From contig JAHFSX010000017.1 in the NCBI GenBank assembly GCA_023269675.1, positions 1 through 64,000 of the forward strand: a stretch of 64,000 nucleotides of DNA, in the 5' to 3' direction. The stretch is from Verrucomicrobiota bacterium (GTDB lineage Bacteria > Verrucomicrobiota > Kiritimatiellia > RFP12 > UBA1067). Positions 18,167 to 26,573 of this stretch are shown piece by piece. Position 1 is the first letter of the stretch. Every line of letters begins with the position of its first letter. A program made the translations under genes and the position numbers. The notes beneath the pieces are model-generated. The model saw nothing but the letters and a program-made list of their open reading frames with translations. It was not told where the DNA came from and searched no databases.

Positions 18167-18212
18167 CGGTGAGCCTCTCGGGGCACGTTTCAAGTGGAAG
18201 GGTTTAAGTGGC

Positions 18213-19577
18213 ATGAGGCGCGTGCGGTATGTTGCGGTAGGTGTCCTTGTGGCCGTGGCGCAAGGCGGTTTCGCGGCGGACGCGGATGTGCGGACTTCCG
18301 TGGAGACGGCGCACCGCGAGATCTGGCGCCGCTTCATCTCGCCGCACGGCACGCTCTACGACTACACGGGGCTGGACGGCCGCGTGCTGCTGCCCACGGC
18401 CGAAGAGTGCCGTGACCACCAGCCCAACGCGCTGGGCTGGTGGACGCCGATCGAAAACGGCGGCTTCTTCGGAGGTCTGTATCTCGACGCGCTGACGCGC
18501 CGCTGGTTGGTCACCCTCGACCCGCAGGCGGCCGCGGAAGCCCGCCAAGTAGCGTCGGGGCTGCTGAAGCTGGCGGTGTCCAATGCGGTCCCTGGCTTCA
18601 TCGCGCGCGGGTTCGCAAGTGACGGCGCGGGCCACTATGCCGCGAGTTCCAGCGACCAGACCTATCCGTGGTTCTACGGTCTCTGGCGCTACGCCACGAG
18701 CGCGCTGCCGGGCGACGCCGAGCGCCAGGCCGCGGTGGCCGTGATGACGCGCGTCGCGCAGGGGCTGGAGGCTAACGACTGGAGAATGCCGTGCGATCGC
18801 GTGGGCTTCGGCCATTTCGGCCACTGGTCGGGCGGATTCGCCGGCACGCGCGGCGTGCTCGCCGGGGCGGAGCCGCAGTTCGATGCGGCGGTGCGCTTCT
18901 TGTTTGTTCTCAGGGCGATGCATCAGGTCACCGGCGACGCGCGCTGGCTGACGCTGTATCGCGAGCGGCTGGCGGAGACACCGCCCGGCACGTCGCGCAC
19001 ACGGCGGCAAATCTGCGCGGAGGGCGTCAGCTACGTGGCTCCGGGGGAGCCGCCCCGCTACCCCGAGAGCCCGCCCATCTGGACCTCGGCCAGCACTCAG
19101 GCCGGCTTGAGGGCGCTGGCGGATATGGAGACGGACGCGGCGGTCCGGAAAGAGTTTCAGCGCGGCCTCGACGCGAACGCGGCCAGCGCGGCGCGCTTTG
19201 TCGCCTTGTACAGCACGTACGACAACGCCAACGCGCTGGCTTTCGACATCAACTGGCGTTCGTTGTGTGCGGACGGGTCGGCGCAGGCGGACATCGGCGC
19301 GGCGGTTCAGCTGGCGCGGAAACAGTACTCCGCGTGGAACCGCCAGTCGCCCCGGCGCGTCGCGGAGGCTGACGGCATGCGCGACCCGCTGTTCGCGGCT
19401 TGGATCGTGGCGCTTTCCGGCAACGCCGAGCTTCTGGCGAAAGCGGACATGGACATACGCGGCGCGCTTAAGTACTATCAGTGGGAACGGTTGCACACGT
19501 GTCTGTTTTTCATGGCGGAGTGCGTGTACTGGCAGTTGCAGGCGCCGGGGGCGACGACGCGCGTTCAGAAACCATAA
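18213..19577 (+). CDS. Secreted protein of probable alpha/alpha-toroid fold
   Basis: 454 residues with signal peptide (about 1-22, ending GGFAAD). The sequence is mainly helical, with Trp- and Gly-rich turns such as NGGFFGGLYLDAL, QTYPWFYGLWRY and GFGHFGHWSGGF spaced like the inner loops of six-hairpin glycosidases and polysaccharide lyases. I do not recognise a specific family or catalytic residues, so this is a structural guess. It lies 46 bp after the beta-strand-repeat gene and 45 bp before a serine hydrolase, all in one direction, and probably belongs to the same glycan-processing operon. Confidence 0.6.
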   Translation: MRRVRYVAVGVLVAVAQGGFAADADVRTSVETAHREIWRRFISPHGTLYDYTGLDGRVLLPTAEECRDHQPNALGWWTPIENGGFFGGLYLDALTRRWLVTLDPQAAAEARQVASGLLKLAVSNAVPGFIARGFASDGAGHYAASSSDQTYPWFYGLWRYATSALPGDAERQAAVAVMTRVAQGLEANDWRMPCDRVGFGHFGHWSGGFAGTRGVLAGAEPQFDAAVRFLFVLRAMHQVTGDARWLTLYRERLAETPPGTSRTRRQICAEGVSYVAPGEPPRYPESPPIWTSASTQAGLRALADMETDAAVRKEFQRGLDANAASAARFVALYSTYDNANALAFDINWRSLCADGSAQADIGAAVQLARKQYSAWNRQSPRRVAEADGMRDPLFAAWIVALSGNAELLAKADMDIRGALKYYQWERLHTCLFFMAECVYWQLQAPGATTRVQKP

Positions 19578-19622
19578 TGGGGTTTGATTGAAACCGCCTT
19601 GCAAAATAAGGGGATGCGAGTA

Positions 19623-20807
19623 ATGGAAAGAATACCGCGACTGATCACACGGCGTGCATGGCTTGTCCTCGCGCTGTCGGCTTTGACGTTCGTGTGGCCT
19701 GCATCTGTAAGGGCGGTCGACTCGCCAATCGAGGCGGCGCTGAGGCCGTATGTCGCCTCGAACTGGCTGGCCGGCGCGGTCACGGTGGTGGTCGGTACGG
19801 AGGGGGTCATCAGCCAGGACGCGGTCGGGTACTCCGACGTGGCCGGCAAGACGCCGATGGCGACGGACGCCTGCTTCTGGATCGCCTCCATGACGAAACC
19901 GATCACCGCCACCGCGTTCATGATGCTCGTGGACGAGGGCAAAGTCTCGCTGGACGATCCGGTCGGCAAGTACATCCCGCAGATGAACAGCCTGTGGGTG
20001 GTCGACAAGAAGGAGAGTGAAGCGATGAGCCTGAAGCGGCTGGCGCGGCCGATCACGCTCCGCCACCTGCTGTCGCACACGTCGGGCCTGCCGTTTCTCA
20101 CGCCGGTGCTGACCGACGATCTCGCCTCGCTGCCGCTGGACCAGCAGGTGCTGAGCTTCACGATGAACCCGCTCGAATTCCAGCCCGGCGAGGGCTACCG
20201 CTACTCCAACGAGGGCATCGACACTGTCGGCCGCGTGATCGAGATCGTGAGCGGCATGCCCTATGAGAAGTTTCTGCAGACCCGGCTCTTCGATCCGCTG
20301 GGCATGCGTGACACGACCTTTTTTCCCTCCGCGCAACAGGTGCGGCGCCTGGCGAAAGCGTACGGCCCGAGCGCGGATAAAAGCGGGCTGGCCGAGACCG
20401 CGATCCCGTACCTGCGGCTGCCCTTGGACCGGCCGGGACGCAATCCCGAGCCGGGCGGCGGGCTCTTCTCGACCGGCGCGGATCTGGCGCGCTTCTGCCA
20501 GATGCTGCTCAACAAAGGCATGTTCAATGGCAGCCGGATCATCTCTGAGAACGCGATCGCGGAGCTGTCCAAGATTCAGACGGGCCAGCCGAAGCAGAAG
20601 TACGGGCTCGGATTTACGGTGGATCAGGACGGGCACGGCGCGTTCGGGCACGGCGGCGCGCTGGCGACGAACATGACGGTCTATCCTGACCGGCGGCTCG
20701 CGCTGATCTGGCTCGTCCAGGTGCGCGGCGGGTATCCGGGCAAGGGCGGCGAGGCGCAGGGCGCGTTCAGCGCCGCGGCGTTTAAGGCCGGACCGGCGGC
20801 CCCGTGA
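19623..20807 (+). CDS. Exported class C beta-lactamase-family serine hydrolase
   Basis: 394 residues with signal peptide (about 1-29). The family's three motifs are all present: S89-M-T-K92 (nucleophile and lysine), Y194-S-N196, and H343-G-G345 near the C-terminus. Such periplasmic or secreted proteins act as D-Ala carboxypeptidases, esterases or peptidases more often than as true beta-lactamases. Given its neighbours, deacylation of glycans is a fair inference but unproven. ATG 19623 is preferred, with AAGGGG nine bases upstream; ATG 19614 is directly abutted by that sequence. Confidence 0.8.
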   Translation: MERIPRLITRRAWLVLALSALTFVWPASVRAVDSPIEAALRPYVASNWLAGAVTVVVGTEGVISQDAVGYSDVAGKTPMATDACFWIASMTKPITATAFMMLVDEGKVSLDDPVGKYIPQMNSLWVVDKKESEAMSLKRLARPITLRHLLSHTSGLPFLTPVLTDDLASLPLDQQVLSFTMNPLEFQPGEGYRYSNEGIDTVGRVIEIVSGMPYEKFLQTRLFDPLGMRDTTFFPSAQQVRRLAKAYGPSADKSGLAETAIPYLRLPLDRPGRNPEPGGGLFSTGADLARFCQMLLNKGMFNGSRIISENAIAELSKIQTGQPKQKYGLGFTVDQDGHGAFGHGGALATNMTVYPDRRLALIWLVQVRGGYPGKGGEAQGAFSAAAFKAGPAAP

Positions 20808-20845
20808 AGGGCTTGCCGTCAGATTCCAGTAGGCAGCGCGTCTAG

Positions 20846-21011
20846 AGTGGTGTCCCTTAAACGGCTCTAACTGCGTTAGGGCTTGCAGTGCCGCCTTCAG
20901 GCGGAACGCGAAGCCGGATTGACCTGAGAGACCGCCTAAAGGCGGGACTACGAACGTAGTCACCTGTAAAATAAAAACGAACGGGTCCCGGTACTTACGG
21001 GACACTGCACT
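20846..21011. repeat. MITE-like palindromic element before the GH5 gene
   Basis: About 165 bp. Ends carry inverted TGTCCC(T/G)TAA sequences (20851-20860 and near 20994-21005). Inside are two 14-bp palindromes, CCGCCTTCAGGCGG at 20891-20904 and CCGCCTAAAGGCGG at 20932-20945, and near the right end GTCCCGGTACTTACGGGAC folds as a hairpin. There is no coding potential. It ends 14 bp before the GH5 start codon and so makes up its leader or promoter region. Confidence 0.6.
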
Positions 21012-21025
21012 GGGGGCGAGACGTG

Positions 21026-22900
21026 ATGCGGAAATGCGTGTGTTTGATGGCGTGCGGCGTTCTACTGACGGGAGCGGCCCACTGCGGACAGGGTTTTGCG
21101 CGGTTTATCACGCGCGACGGCAACCGGCTCATGGACGGGGACAAGGAGTTCCGCTTCATGGGCGCGAACATGCCGGGGCTGGTGCTGCCTTACGACTTCA
21201 CCGTGCGGCTGCCGGAGCGCATGACGCTGCCCACGGCGTGGGAGCAGGAGGACGCCTTCAAGACCCTCGACCGCATGGGGCTGCGCGTGGTGCGCACGTG
21301 GAACCTGCCGATGCGCGAGCCCAAGGAGGCGGCGCAGCCGTGGCACTACGTGCTCGGGCCGGGGCAGTTCAACGAGGAGGCGTTCAAGACCATCGACCGG
21401 CTGCTGGCGCTGGCGAACCAGTATCGCGTGCGCGTGATGCTCGACCTCACGGCGGACTACGGCGACTATCTGGGCGGCGTCGGCACCTACGCCGCGCACC
21501 GCGGCAAGAAGCGCTCCGCCTTCTATACCGACCCGCAGCTCCGCGAGGACTACAAGGCCACGGTTAGGTTCGTGCTGACCCGCACGAACACGCTGACCGG
21601 CGTGGCCTACCGCGACGACAAGGCGATCCTCGCCTGGCAGTTCGGCAATGAGATGATGGGCTCGAACACCAACTGGCTCTCCGAGATGGCGGCCTACATG
21701 AAGAGCCTCGACCCCAACCACCTGGTGGCCGAGACGCGCCACCGCCCGGGCGTGGTGCCGCTGATCGACCCCAACATCGACCTGCTGACGCGCCACTACT
21801 ACACCAGCTACGCGGGCCTGGGCAAGGGGTGGAGCGACGCCTTGCGTGCCGAAGTCGCATCGGTCAAGGGCCAGCGCCCTTTCTTCGTGGGCGAGTACGG
21901 GCCCTACGTGGACGGCAAGATCTTCACGCGCGAGAACGTGGCGGCGAAGCACAAAGAGTTCCTGGACTTCTGCATTGAAACCCCGGGGGTGGCTGGCGCG
22001 CTGCTGTGGAGCATGTATTTCCACCACCGCGACGGCGGCTACTACTGGCACCAGATCTACACCTTCCCGAGCGTGTGGTCGTACCACTTCCCCGGCTCGG
22101 CCAGCGGCGCCGCCCACGACGAGATCGGCATCGTCCGCGGCCTGCGCGAGGCGGCCTTCCGCATCCAGGGGCTGCCCGTGCCGGAGGTGAGCGCGCCGGA
22201 CGCGCCCGAGCTGCTGCCGTTCAAGGACGTGCCGATGTTCACCTGGCGCGGCTCGGCAGGAGCGGAGGGATACGACATCGAGCGCGCCGCGACGCCGCAG
22301 GGGCCGTGGGCCGTGATCGCCGAGAACGTGTCGGACGCGGACGCGGCCTACTGTCCGCTCTTCAGCGACGAGACCGCGAAGGCGGGCGAGACGTGGTGCT
22401 ACCGCGTGACCGCGCGCAACACGGGCGGCCGCTCGCCGCCGTCGAACGGCGTTGGCCCGGTGAAGATCGCGGGCGCCTGTTTTGTCGACGAGTTCAAGAG
22501 CCTGGCGCGCGCGTCGGGGAAATCCGATGCGCTCAAACTCGACAACACCTACAACGCGTGGTACGCCGAGCATCTCTTCCGCGTGAAGGGCAACACCAAC
22601 GACTGGCTCGGCTACGCGGTGGCGGGGCCGGTGCGCGAAGTGCGCGTGACCGCGTTCTTCACGGCCGGGCAGGTGAACGATCCGGTGTTCTCGTTCTCGG
22701 CTGACGGGGCCGCCTTTGCGGCGGTGACCGCGCAACGCGCTGAGCGCCCGTTGCAGGCGATCCCGAAAGGCGACGCGAAAAAGCGGCAGGTGCTGGTGAC
22801 CTACACGCTCGCTCCGCCCGCGGGCATGCGTCACGTGAAGATCGCGTGGTCCGGCCCCATGGCGCTCGACCGCGTGGAGATCGAGCACGCGGGGCAATGA
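21026..22900 (+). CDS. Secreted GH5-family glycosidase, probable endo-beta-mannanase
   Basis: 624 residues with signal peptide (about 1-21). The (beta/alpha)8 barrel runs from about 25 to 370 with acid/base E209 in WQFGNEM and nucleophile E290 in FVGEYGP, the standard GH5 pair. WSMYFHHRDGGYYWH supplies aromatic subsite residues. Residues about 395-485 look like a fibronectin type III domain (GYDIERA, YRVTARNTGG), and the last 130 residues form a beta-sandwich of unknown class. The layout and conserved blocks fit beta-1,4-mannanases, and linkage to a GH26 fusion next door supports this. ATG 21026 is chosen over the GTG three bases earlier. It is a full-length paralogue of the C-terminal part of the next gene. 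Confidence 0.85.
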   Translation: MRKCVCLMACGVLLTGAAHCGQGFARFITRDGNRLMDGDKEFRFMGANMPGLVLPYDFTVRLPERMTLPTAWEQEDAFKTLDRMGLRVVRTWNLPMREPKEAAQPWHYVLGPGQFNEEAFKTIDRLLALANQYRVRVMLDLTADYGDYLGGVGTYAAHRGKKRSAFYTDPQLREDYKATVRFVLTRTNTLTGVAYRDDKAILAWQFGNEMMGSNTNWLSEMAAYMKSLDPNHLVAETRHRPGVVPLIDPNIDLLTRHYYTSYAGLGKGWSDALRAEVASVKGQRPFFVGEYGPYVDGKIFTRENVAAKHKEFLDFCIETPGVAGALLWSMYFHHRDGGYYWHQIYTFPSVWSYHFPGSASGAAHDEIGIVRGLREAAFRIQGLPVPEVSAPDAPELLPFKDVPMFTWRGSAGAEGYDIERAATPQGPWAVIAENVSDADAAYCPLFSDETAKAGETWCYRVTARNTGGRSPPSNGVGPVKIAGACFVDEFKSLARASGKSDALKLDNTYNAWYAEHLFRVKGNTNDWLGYAVAGPVREVRVTAFFTAGQVNDPVFSFSADGAAFAAVTAQRAERPLQAIPKGDAKKRQVLVTYTLAPPAGMRHVKIAWSGPMALDRVEIEHAGQ

Positions 22901-22955
22901 GTCGGGCGGTTCGGGGTGTCGGATGCAACCTGAATCGGATCAAGGCGGCGCGGTT

Positions 22956-23063
22956 GGTAGGGACGCATCCCCGAGGCGTCCGCAACGCGTGCCCGGAGCG
23001 CCCGCGCTACCGGTAGCCCGCGATCTCCGAGCGCGGCGGACGGTTCGGGGAACCGTCCCTACC
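22956..23063. repeat. GGTAGGGACG...CGTCCCTACC bipartite palindromic element, copy A
   Basis: 108 bp bounded by GGTAGGGACG and its complement. The left hairpin GGACGCATC/GAGGCGTCC has one mismatch; the right hairpin GGACGGTTC/GAACCGTCC is perfect with a GGG loop. The middle is variable and GC-rich. It ends 9 bp before the first candidate start of the GH26-GH5 gene. Copy B is at 32448-32558, with halves at 3418 and 58344. Confidence 0.75.
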
Positions 23064-23072
23064 ATCAGAGAC

Positions 23073-26000
23073 ATGAGGATGAAAATGAAAAACAGATTAC
23101 TTTTCTTGGGATGTTCTCTCTGCGTTTGTTTCCTCTCCGCGCAGGAGGCGCCGCAGCCGCTGTTTGCGATCCGTCCGGGCGTCGCTCTGCCGTACAAGAG
23201 CAAGACCGTCACGCAGGGGCAGGAGTTCGTCGCGGTGAAGCCCGTGTATGTGACCGCGCTCGGGTACCTCGACGAGGGCGGCGACGGCTTGGCCAAGGAT
23301 CGGTGCGTGCGGATCTACCGGGTGAGTGACGCCGCCCTGCTGGCGACGGGCGTGGTGGCGCGCGCGGGCGGAGAGGTGCGCGCGGGGTTCCGCTTCGCGT
23401 CGCTGCCGCAGGCGGTGCGGCTGTTGCCGGACCGCTATGTGGTCGTGGCCGATTTCGAGGAGGGCTCGGACCGCTACCTCTCGATGGCCGACGTGGCGGA
23501 TTTCAACACGGCGGGCGGAGCGGTCGCGAATCCCAAGACCGGGCGCTGGAACACGGACGGGCGCGGGTATCCGGACCATGCGCTGCCGAACCTCGACGGC
23601 ATGGCGGTCCACATGGCCGGCCCGAACCTGCTCTTCACGCTGACCGCGCCGGTGAAGTGGAGCGAGGCGCAGCGGCTGGACGCGGCTTCGCCGCTGGTGG
23701 ACGAGCAGGACGCGGAGCGTCTCGCGCCCTGCGCGGGCATCGTCGACCGCCAGGCGCTGCCGGTGGCCCAGGCGCTGCTGGACGCGCTCCGCGCCCTGCC
23801 GCAGAAGAAAGATGGGAAGCTCCTGAGCGGCCAGTTCATGGGCTGGTACCCGTTGGTGTCGCTGGCCACCGCGAACGAGATTTTTCAGCAGACCAGCAAC
23901 TGGGTGGCGGTGGCGGGCTTCGACTACTACGAGACCTTCGTCAACACGCCCAAGACCAAGCCCGACACGTTCAAGCCGCCGCGCTGGCGTGCGGTCAACG
24001 AGCTGGCGAAAGCCTACTGGCAGATGGGCGGGGTGGTCACGATCTCGTGCCACATGACCAATCCGTGGGACGGCGGGCTCGCCTGGAGCAAGGCCGGCCG
24101 CTTCGAGGATCTCTTGGATAAGAGCACGCCGGCCTATGCGCGCTACATGGAGCAGGCCGACGAGGTGGCGCGCGGCCTGGGCGCGCTGCAGGACGCGGGC
24201 GTGCCGGTCCTGTTCCGCCCGTTTCACGAGATGACCGGAGCCTTCTGGTGGGGCGCCCGCAACCCGGTCGCGTTCCGCAAAGTCTGGCGCGAACTGTTTA
24301 CGTACTACACGCAGGAGAAGGGGCTTCACAACCTGGTCTGGGTCTGGTCGCCGATGGTCTCCGACAGGGCCATGAGCTATTATCCCGGCAACGCGTACGT
24401 CGACGTGACCGGGCTCGACATCTACGCCGCCAGCGTGGCCACGGCGCAGGGGACATACGCGGAGTTGATGCGGACGGGCAAGCCCTTTGCGGTGACGGAG
24501 TTCGGCCCGCCCGGCAACTCGCTGGACAACACCTCGCCGCGCAACTACGATTACGGGCCGTTTGCGCAACAGATCGCCGAGCATCTGCCGGACACGGTTT
24601 TCTTTCTGGCGTGGCGCGACGCGTGGGGCCTGCACCGCAACCTCAACGCGAAGCGGCTGCTTGATGATCCGCTGGTGCTGAACCGCGGCGAGCTGGATTT
24701 CACGTCGCGGACGCAGGGCTTCGAGCGCTTCATCACGCGCGCCGGCGGCAAGCTCATGGACGGCGACAAGGAGTTCCGCTTCGTGGGCGCGAACATGCCG
24801 GGGCTGGTGGTGCCGTACGATTTCACGCTGCGGCTGCCGGAGCGCATGGTCCTGCCCACGCCGTGGGAGATCGAGGACGCCATGAAGACGCTCTCCCGCA
24901 TGGGCATGCGCGTGGTGCGCACCTGGAACCTGCCGATGCGCGGTCCGGACGAGGCGCCGGCGCCGTGGCACTACATCCTGTCGCCCGGCCTCTTCAACGA
25001 GGAGGCGTTCAAGACCATCGACCATACCCTCGCGCTGGCGAACCGGTACGGCGTGCGCGTGATGCTCTGCCTGTCGGCCGAGGCCGGCGATTACCTCGGC
25101 GGCATCGGCACCTATGCGGCGCACCGCGGCAAGCGGCGCGGCGACTTCTGGACCGACCCGCAGCTGCGCGAGGACTACAAGGCCACGGTGCGCTACGTGC
25201 TCAACCGCGTCAACACCGTGACGGGCGTGCCGTACAAGGACGACAAGGTGCTGCTCGCGTGGCAGTTCGGCAACGAGATGCACGGCGCGCAGACCAACTG
25301 GCTTTGCGAGATGGCGGCCTACATGAAGAGCCTCGATCCCAACCATCTGGTCGCGGAGACCCGTCACTCGCCCGCGTTCGCGCCGCAGCTCATCGACCCC
25401 AACATCGACCTGCTGACGCGCCACCTCTACACCGACTACGCCCTGTCGGGCACCAACTGGGTGGCGGCGGTCAAGCGCGAGGCCGAGCAGATCAAGGGAC
25501 AGCGTCCCTTTTTCGTGGGCGAGTTCGGGCCCTACATCGACGGCAAGGTGCTGACCCGCGAAAACGTGGAAGGCAAGCTCAAGGCGTTCTTGGATACGTG
25601 CGTTGACACGGAGGGCGTGTCCGGCGCGCTGCTGTGGAGCATGTATTTCCATCACCGCGACGGCGGTTACTATTGGCACCAGATATTCACCTACCCGAGC
25701 GTCTGGTCGTATCACTTCCCCGGGTTCCCCAGCGCGGACGCGCAGGCGGAGATCGGCGTCATGCGCGAGATGCGCGCGGCGGCGTTCCGCATGCAGGGCG
25801 CGCCCGTGCCGCCGGTGCGCGCGCCGGACGCGCCGGAGCTCTTGCCCTTCAAGGGTGTGCCGATGTTCGCTTGGCGCGGTTCGGCGGGTGCGGAGGGATA
25901 CGACATCGAGCGGGCGGCCTCGGCGCAAGGCCCCTGGTCGGTGCTGGCGGAAAACGTTTCGGACGCGGAGGTCGCGTACCGGCCGCTCTTCAGCGACGAG

Positions 26001-26534
26001 ACGGCCAAGGCGGGCGAGACGTGGCTTTATCGCGTGACGGCGCGCAACGCGGGCGGCCGGTCGGCGCCCTCCAACGTGGTCGGCCCGGTGGCCGTGAAGG
26101 AGATTTGCCTCGTGGACGAATTCCACGGGCTGACGCGCGTGGAGGGGCGGTCGGCGGGTCTGGCGCTTGACAACACCTACAACGCGCGTTACGCCGAGTA
26201 TCTTTTCCGCGTGCGCGGCACCACGAACGACTGGCTCAGCTATGCCGTCGCGGCACCGCGCGAGGCGCGCGTGACGGCTTTCTTCCAGCCCGCATCCGGG
26301 CCGGTCAGCGACCCGGCGTTTATGGCGTCGGAGGACGGGCAGAGCTTTGCGTCCGTGATCGCGGCCAGGCGCACCGAGCGTGCGCACAGTGCGCCGCCGC
26401 ATCGTGGCGATCAGTACCGTCAGACCCAAGTCGATTATGTGCTTCTGCCGCCTGCGGGCACCCGCCACCTCAAGCTCGTCTGGACCGCGCCCATGGCCCT
26501 CGACCGCGTGGAGATCTTTCAGCCGGGCAAGTAG
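23073..26534 (+). CDS. Secreted GH26-GH5 fusion, probable bifunctional beta-mannanase
   Basis: 1153 residues. Signal peptide about 1-26. A beta-sandwich of DUF4082 type (about 30-190) precedes a GH26 barrel (about 220-535) with acid/base E386 in RPFHEM and nucleophile E476 in VTEFGPPG, typical of GH26 endo-mannanases. A GH5 barrel follows (about 549-880) with E735 in WQFGNEM and E817 in FVGEFGP. The fibronectin-like and C-terminal beta domains that follow match those of the preceding gene almost block for block, so this gene appears to be GH26 joined to a duplicate of its neighbour. It probably cleaves mannan backbones, with the two domains complementing each other. Starts at 23073, 23079 and 23085 are all possible; an in-frame extension upstream runs through a repeat and lacks a signal peptide. 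Confidence 0.88.
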   Translation: MRMKMKNRLLFLGCSLCVCFLSAQEAPQPLFAIRPGVALPYKSKTVTQGQEFVAVKPVYVTALGYLDEGGDGLAKDRCVRIYRVSDAALLATGVVARAGGEVRAGFRFASLPQAVRLLPDRYVVVADFEEGSDRYLSMADVADFNTAGGAVANPKTGRWNTDGRGYPDHALPNLDGMAVHMAGPNLLFTLTAPVKWSEAQRLDAASPLVDEQDAERLAPCAGIVDRQALPVAQALLDALRALPQKKDGKLLSGQFMGWYPLVSLATANEIFQQTSNWVAVAGFDYYETFVNTPKTKPDTFKPPRWRAVNELAKAYWQMGGVVTISCHMTNPWDGGLAWSKAGRFEDLLDKSTPAYARYMEQADEVARGLGALQDAGVPVLFRPFHEMTGAFWWGARNPVAFRKVWRELFTYYTQEKGLHNLVWVWSPMVSDRAMSYYPGNAYVDVTGLDIYAASVATAQGTYAELMRTGKPFAVTEFGPPGNSLDNTSPRNYDYGPFAQQIAEHLPDTVFFLAWRDAWGLHRNLNAKRLLDDPLVLNRGELDFTSRTQGFERFITRAGGKLMDGDKEFRFVGANMPGLVVPYDFTLRLPERMVLPTPWEIEDAMKTLSRMGMRVVRTWNLPMRGPDEAPAPWHYILSPGLFNEEAFKTIDHTLALANRYGVRVMLCLSAEAGDYLGGIGTYAAHRGKRRGDFWTDPQLREDYKATVRYVLNRVNTVTGVPYKDDKVLLAWQFGNEMHGAQTNWLCEMAAYMKSLDPNHLVAETRHSPAFAPQLIDPNIDLLTRHLYTDYALSGTNWVAAVKREAEQIKGQRPFFVGEFGPYIDGKVLTRENVEGKLKAFLDTCVDTEGVSGALLWSMYFHHRDGGYYWHQIFTYPSVWSYHFPGFPSADAQAEIGVMREMRAAAFRMQGAPVPPVRAPDAPELLPFKGVPMFAWRGSAGAEGYDIERAASAQGPWSVLAENVSDAEVAYRPLFSDETAKAGETWLYRVTARNAGGRSAPSNVVGPVAVKEICLVDEFHGLTRVEGRSAGLALDNTYNARYAEYLFRVRGTTNDWLSYAVAAPREARVTAFFQPASGPVSDPAFMASEDGQSFASVIAARRTERAHSAPPHRGDQYRQTQVDYVLLPPAGTRHLKLVWTAPMALDRVEIFQPGK

Positions 26535-26573
26535 CGCGCACGTCCCACGCGGCCAAACCCTGTGAATCGAGGG

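Noticed and set aside
22923..23072. N-terminal extension of the GH26-GH5 protein from 22923
   Set aside because: It would translate through the palindromic repeat element and bury the signal peptide that begins at 23073.
23097..26468. A 1123-residue open frame on the minus strand
   Set aside because: It lies exactly antisense to the GH26-GH5 gene. Its product is Arg/His/Ala-rich without domains, as expected from third-position GC bias.
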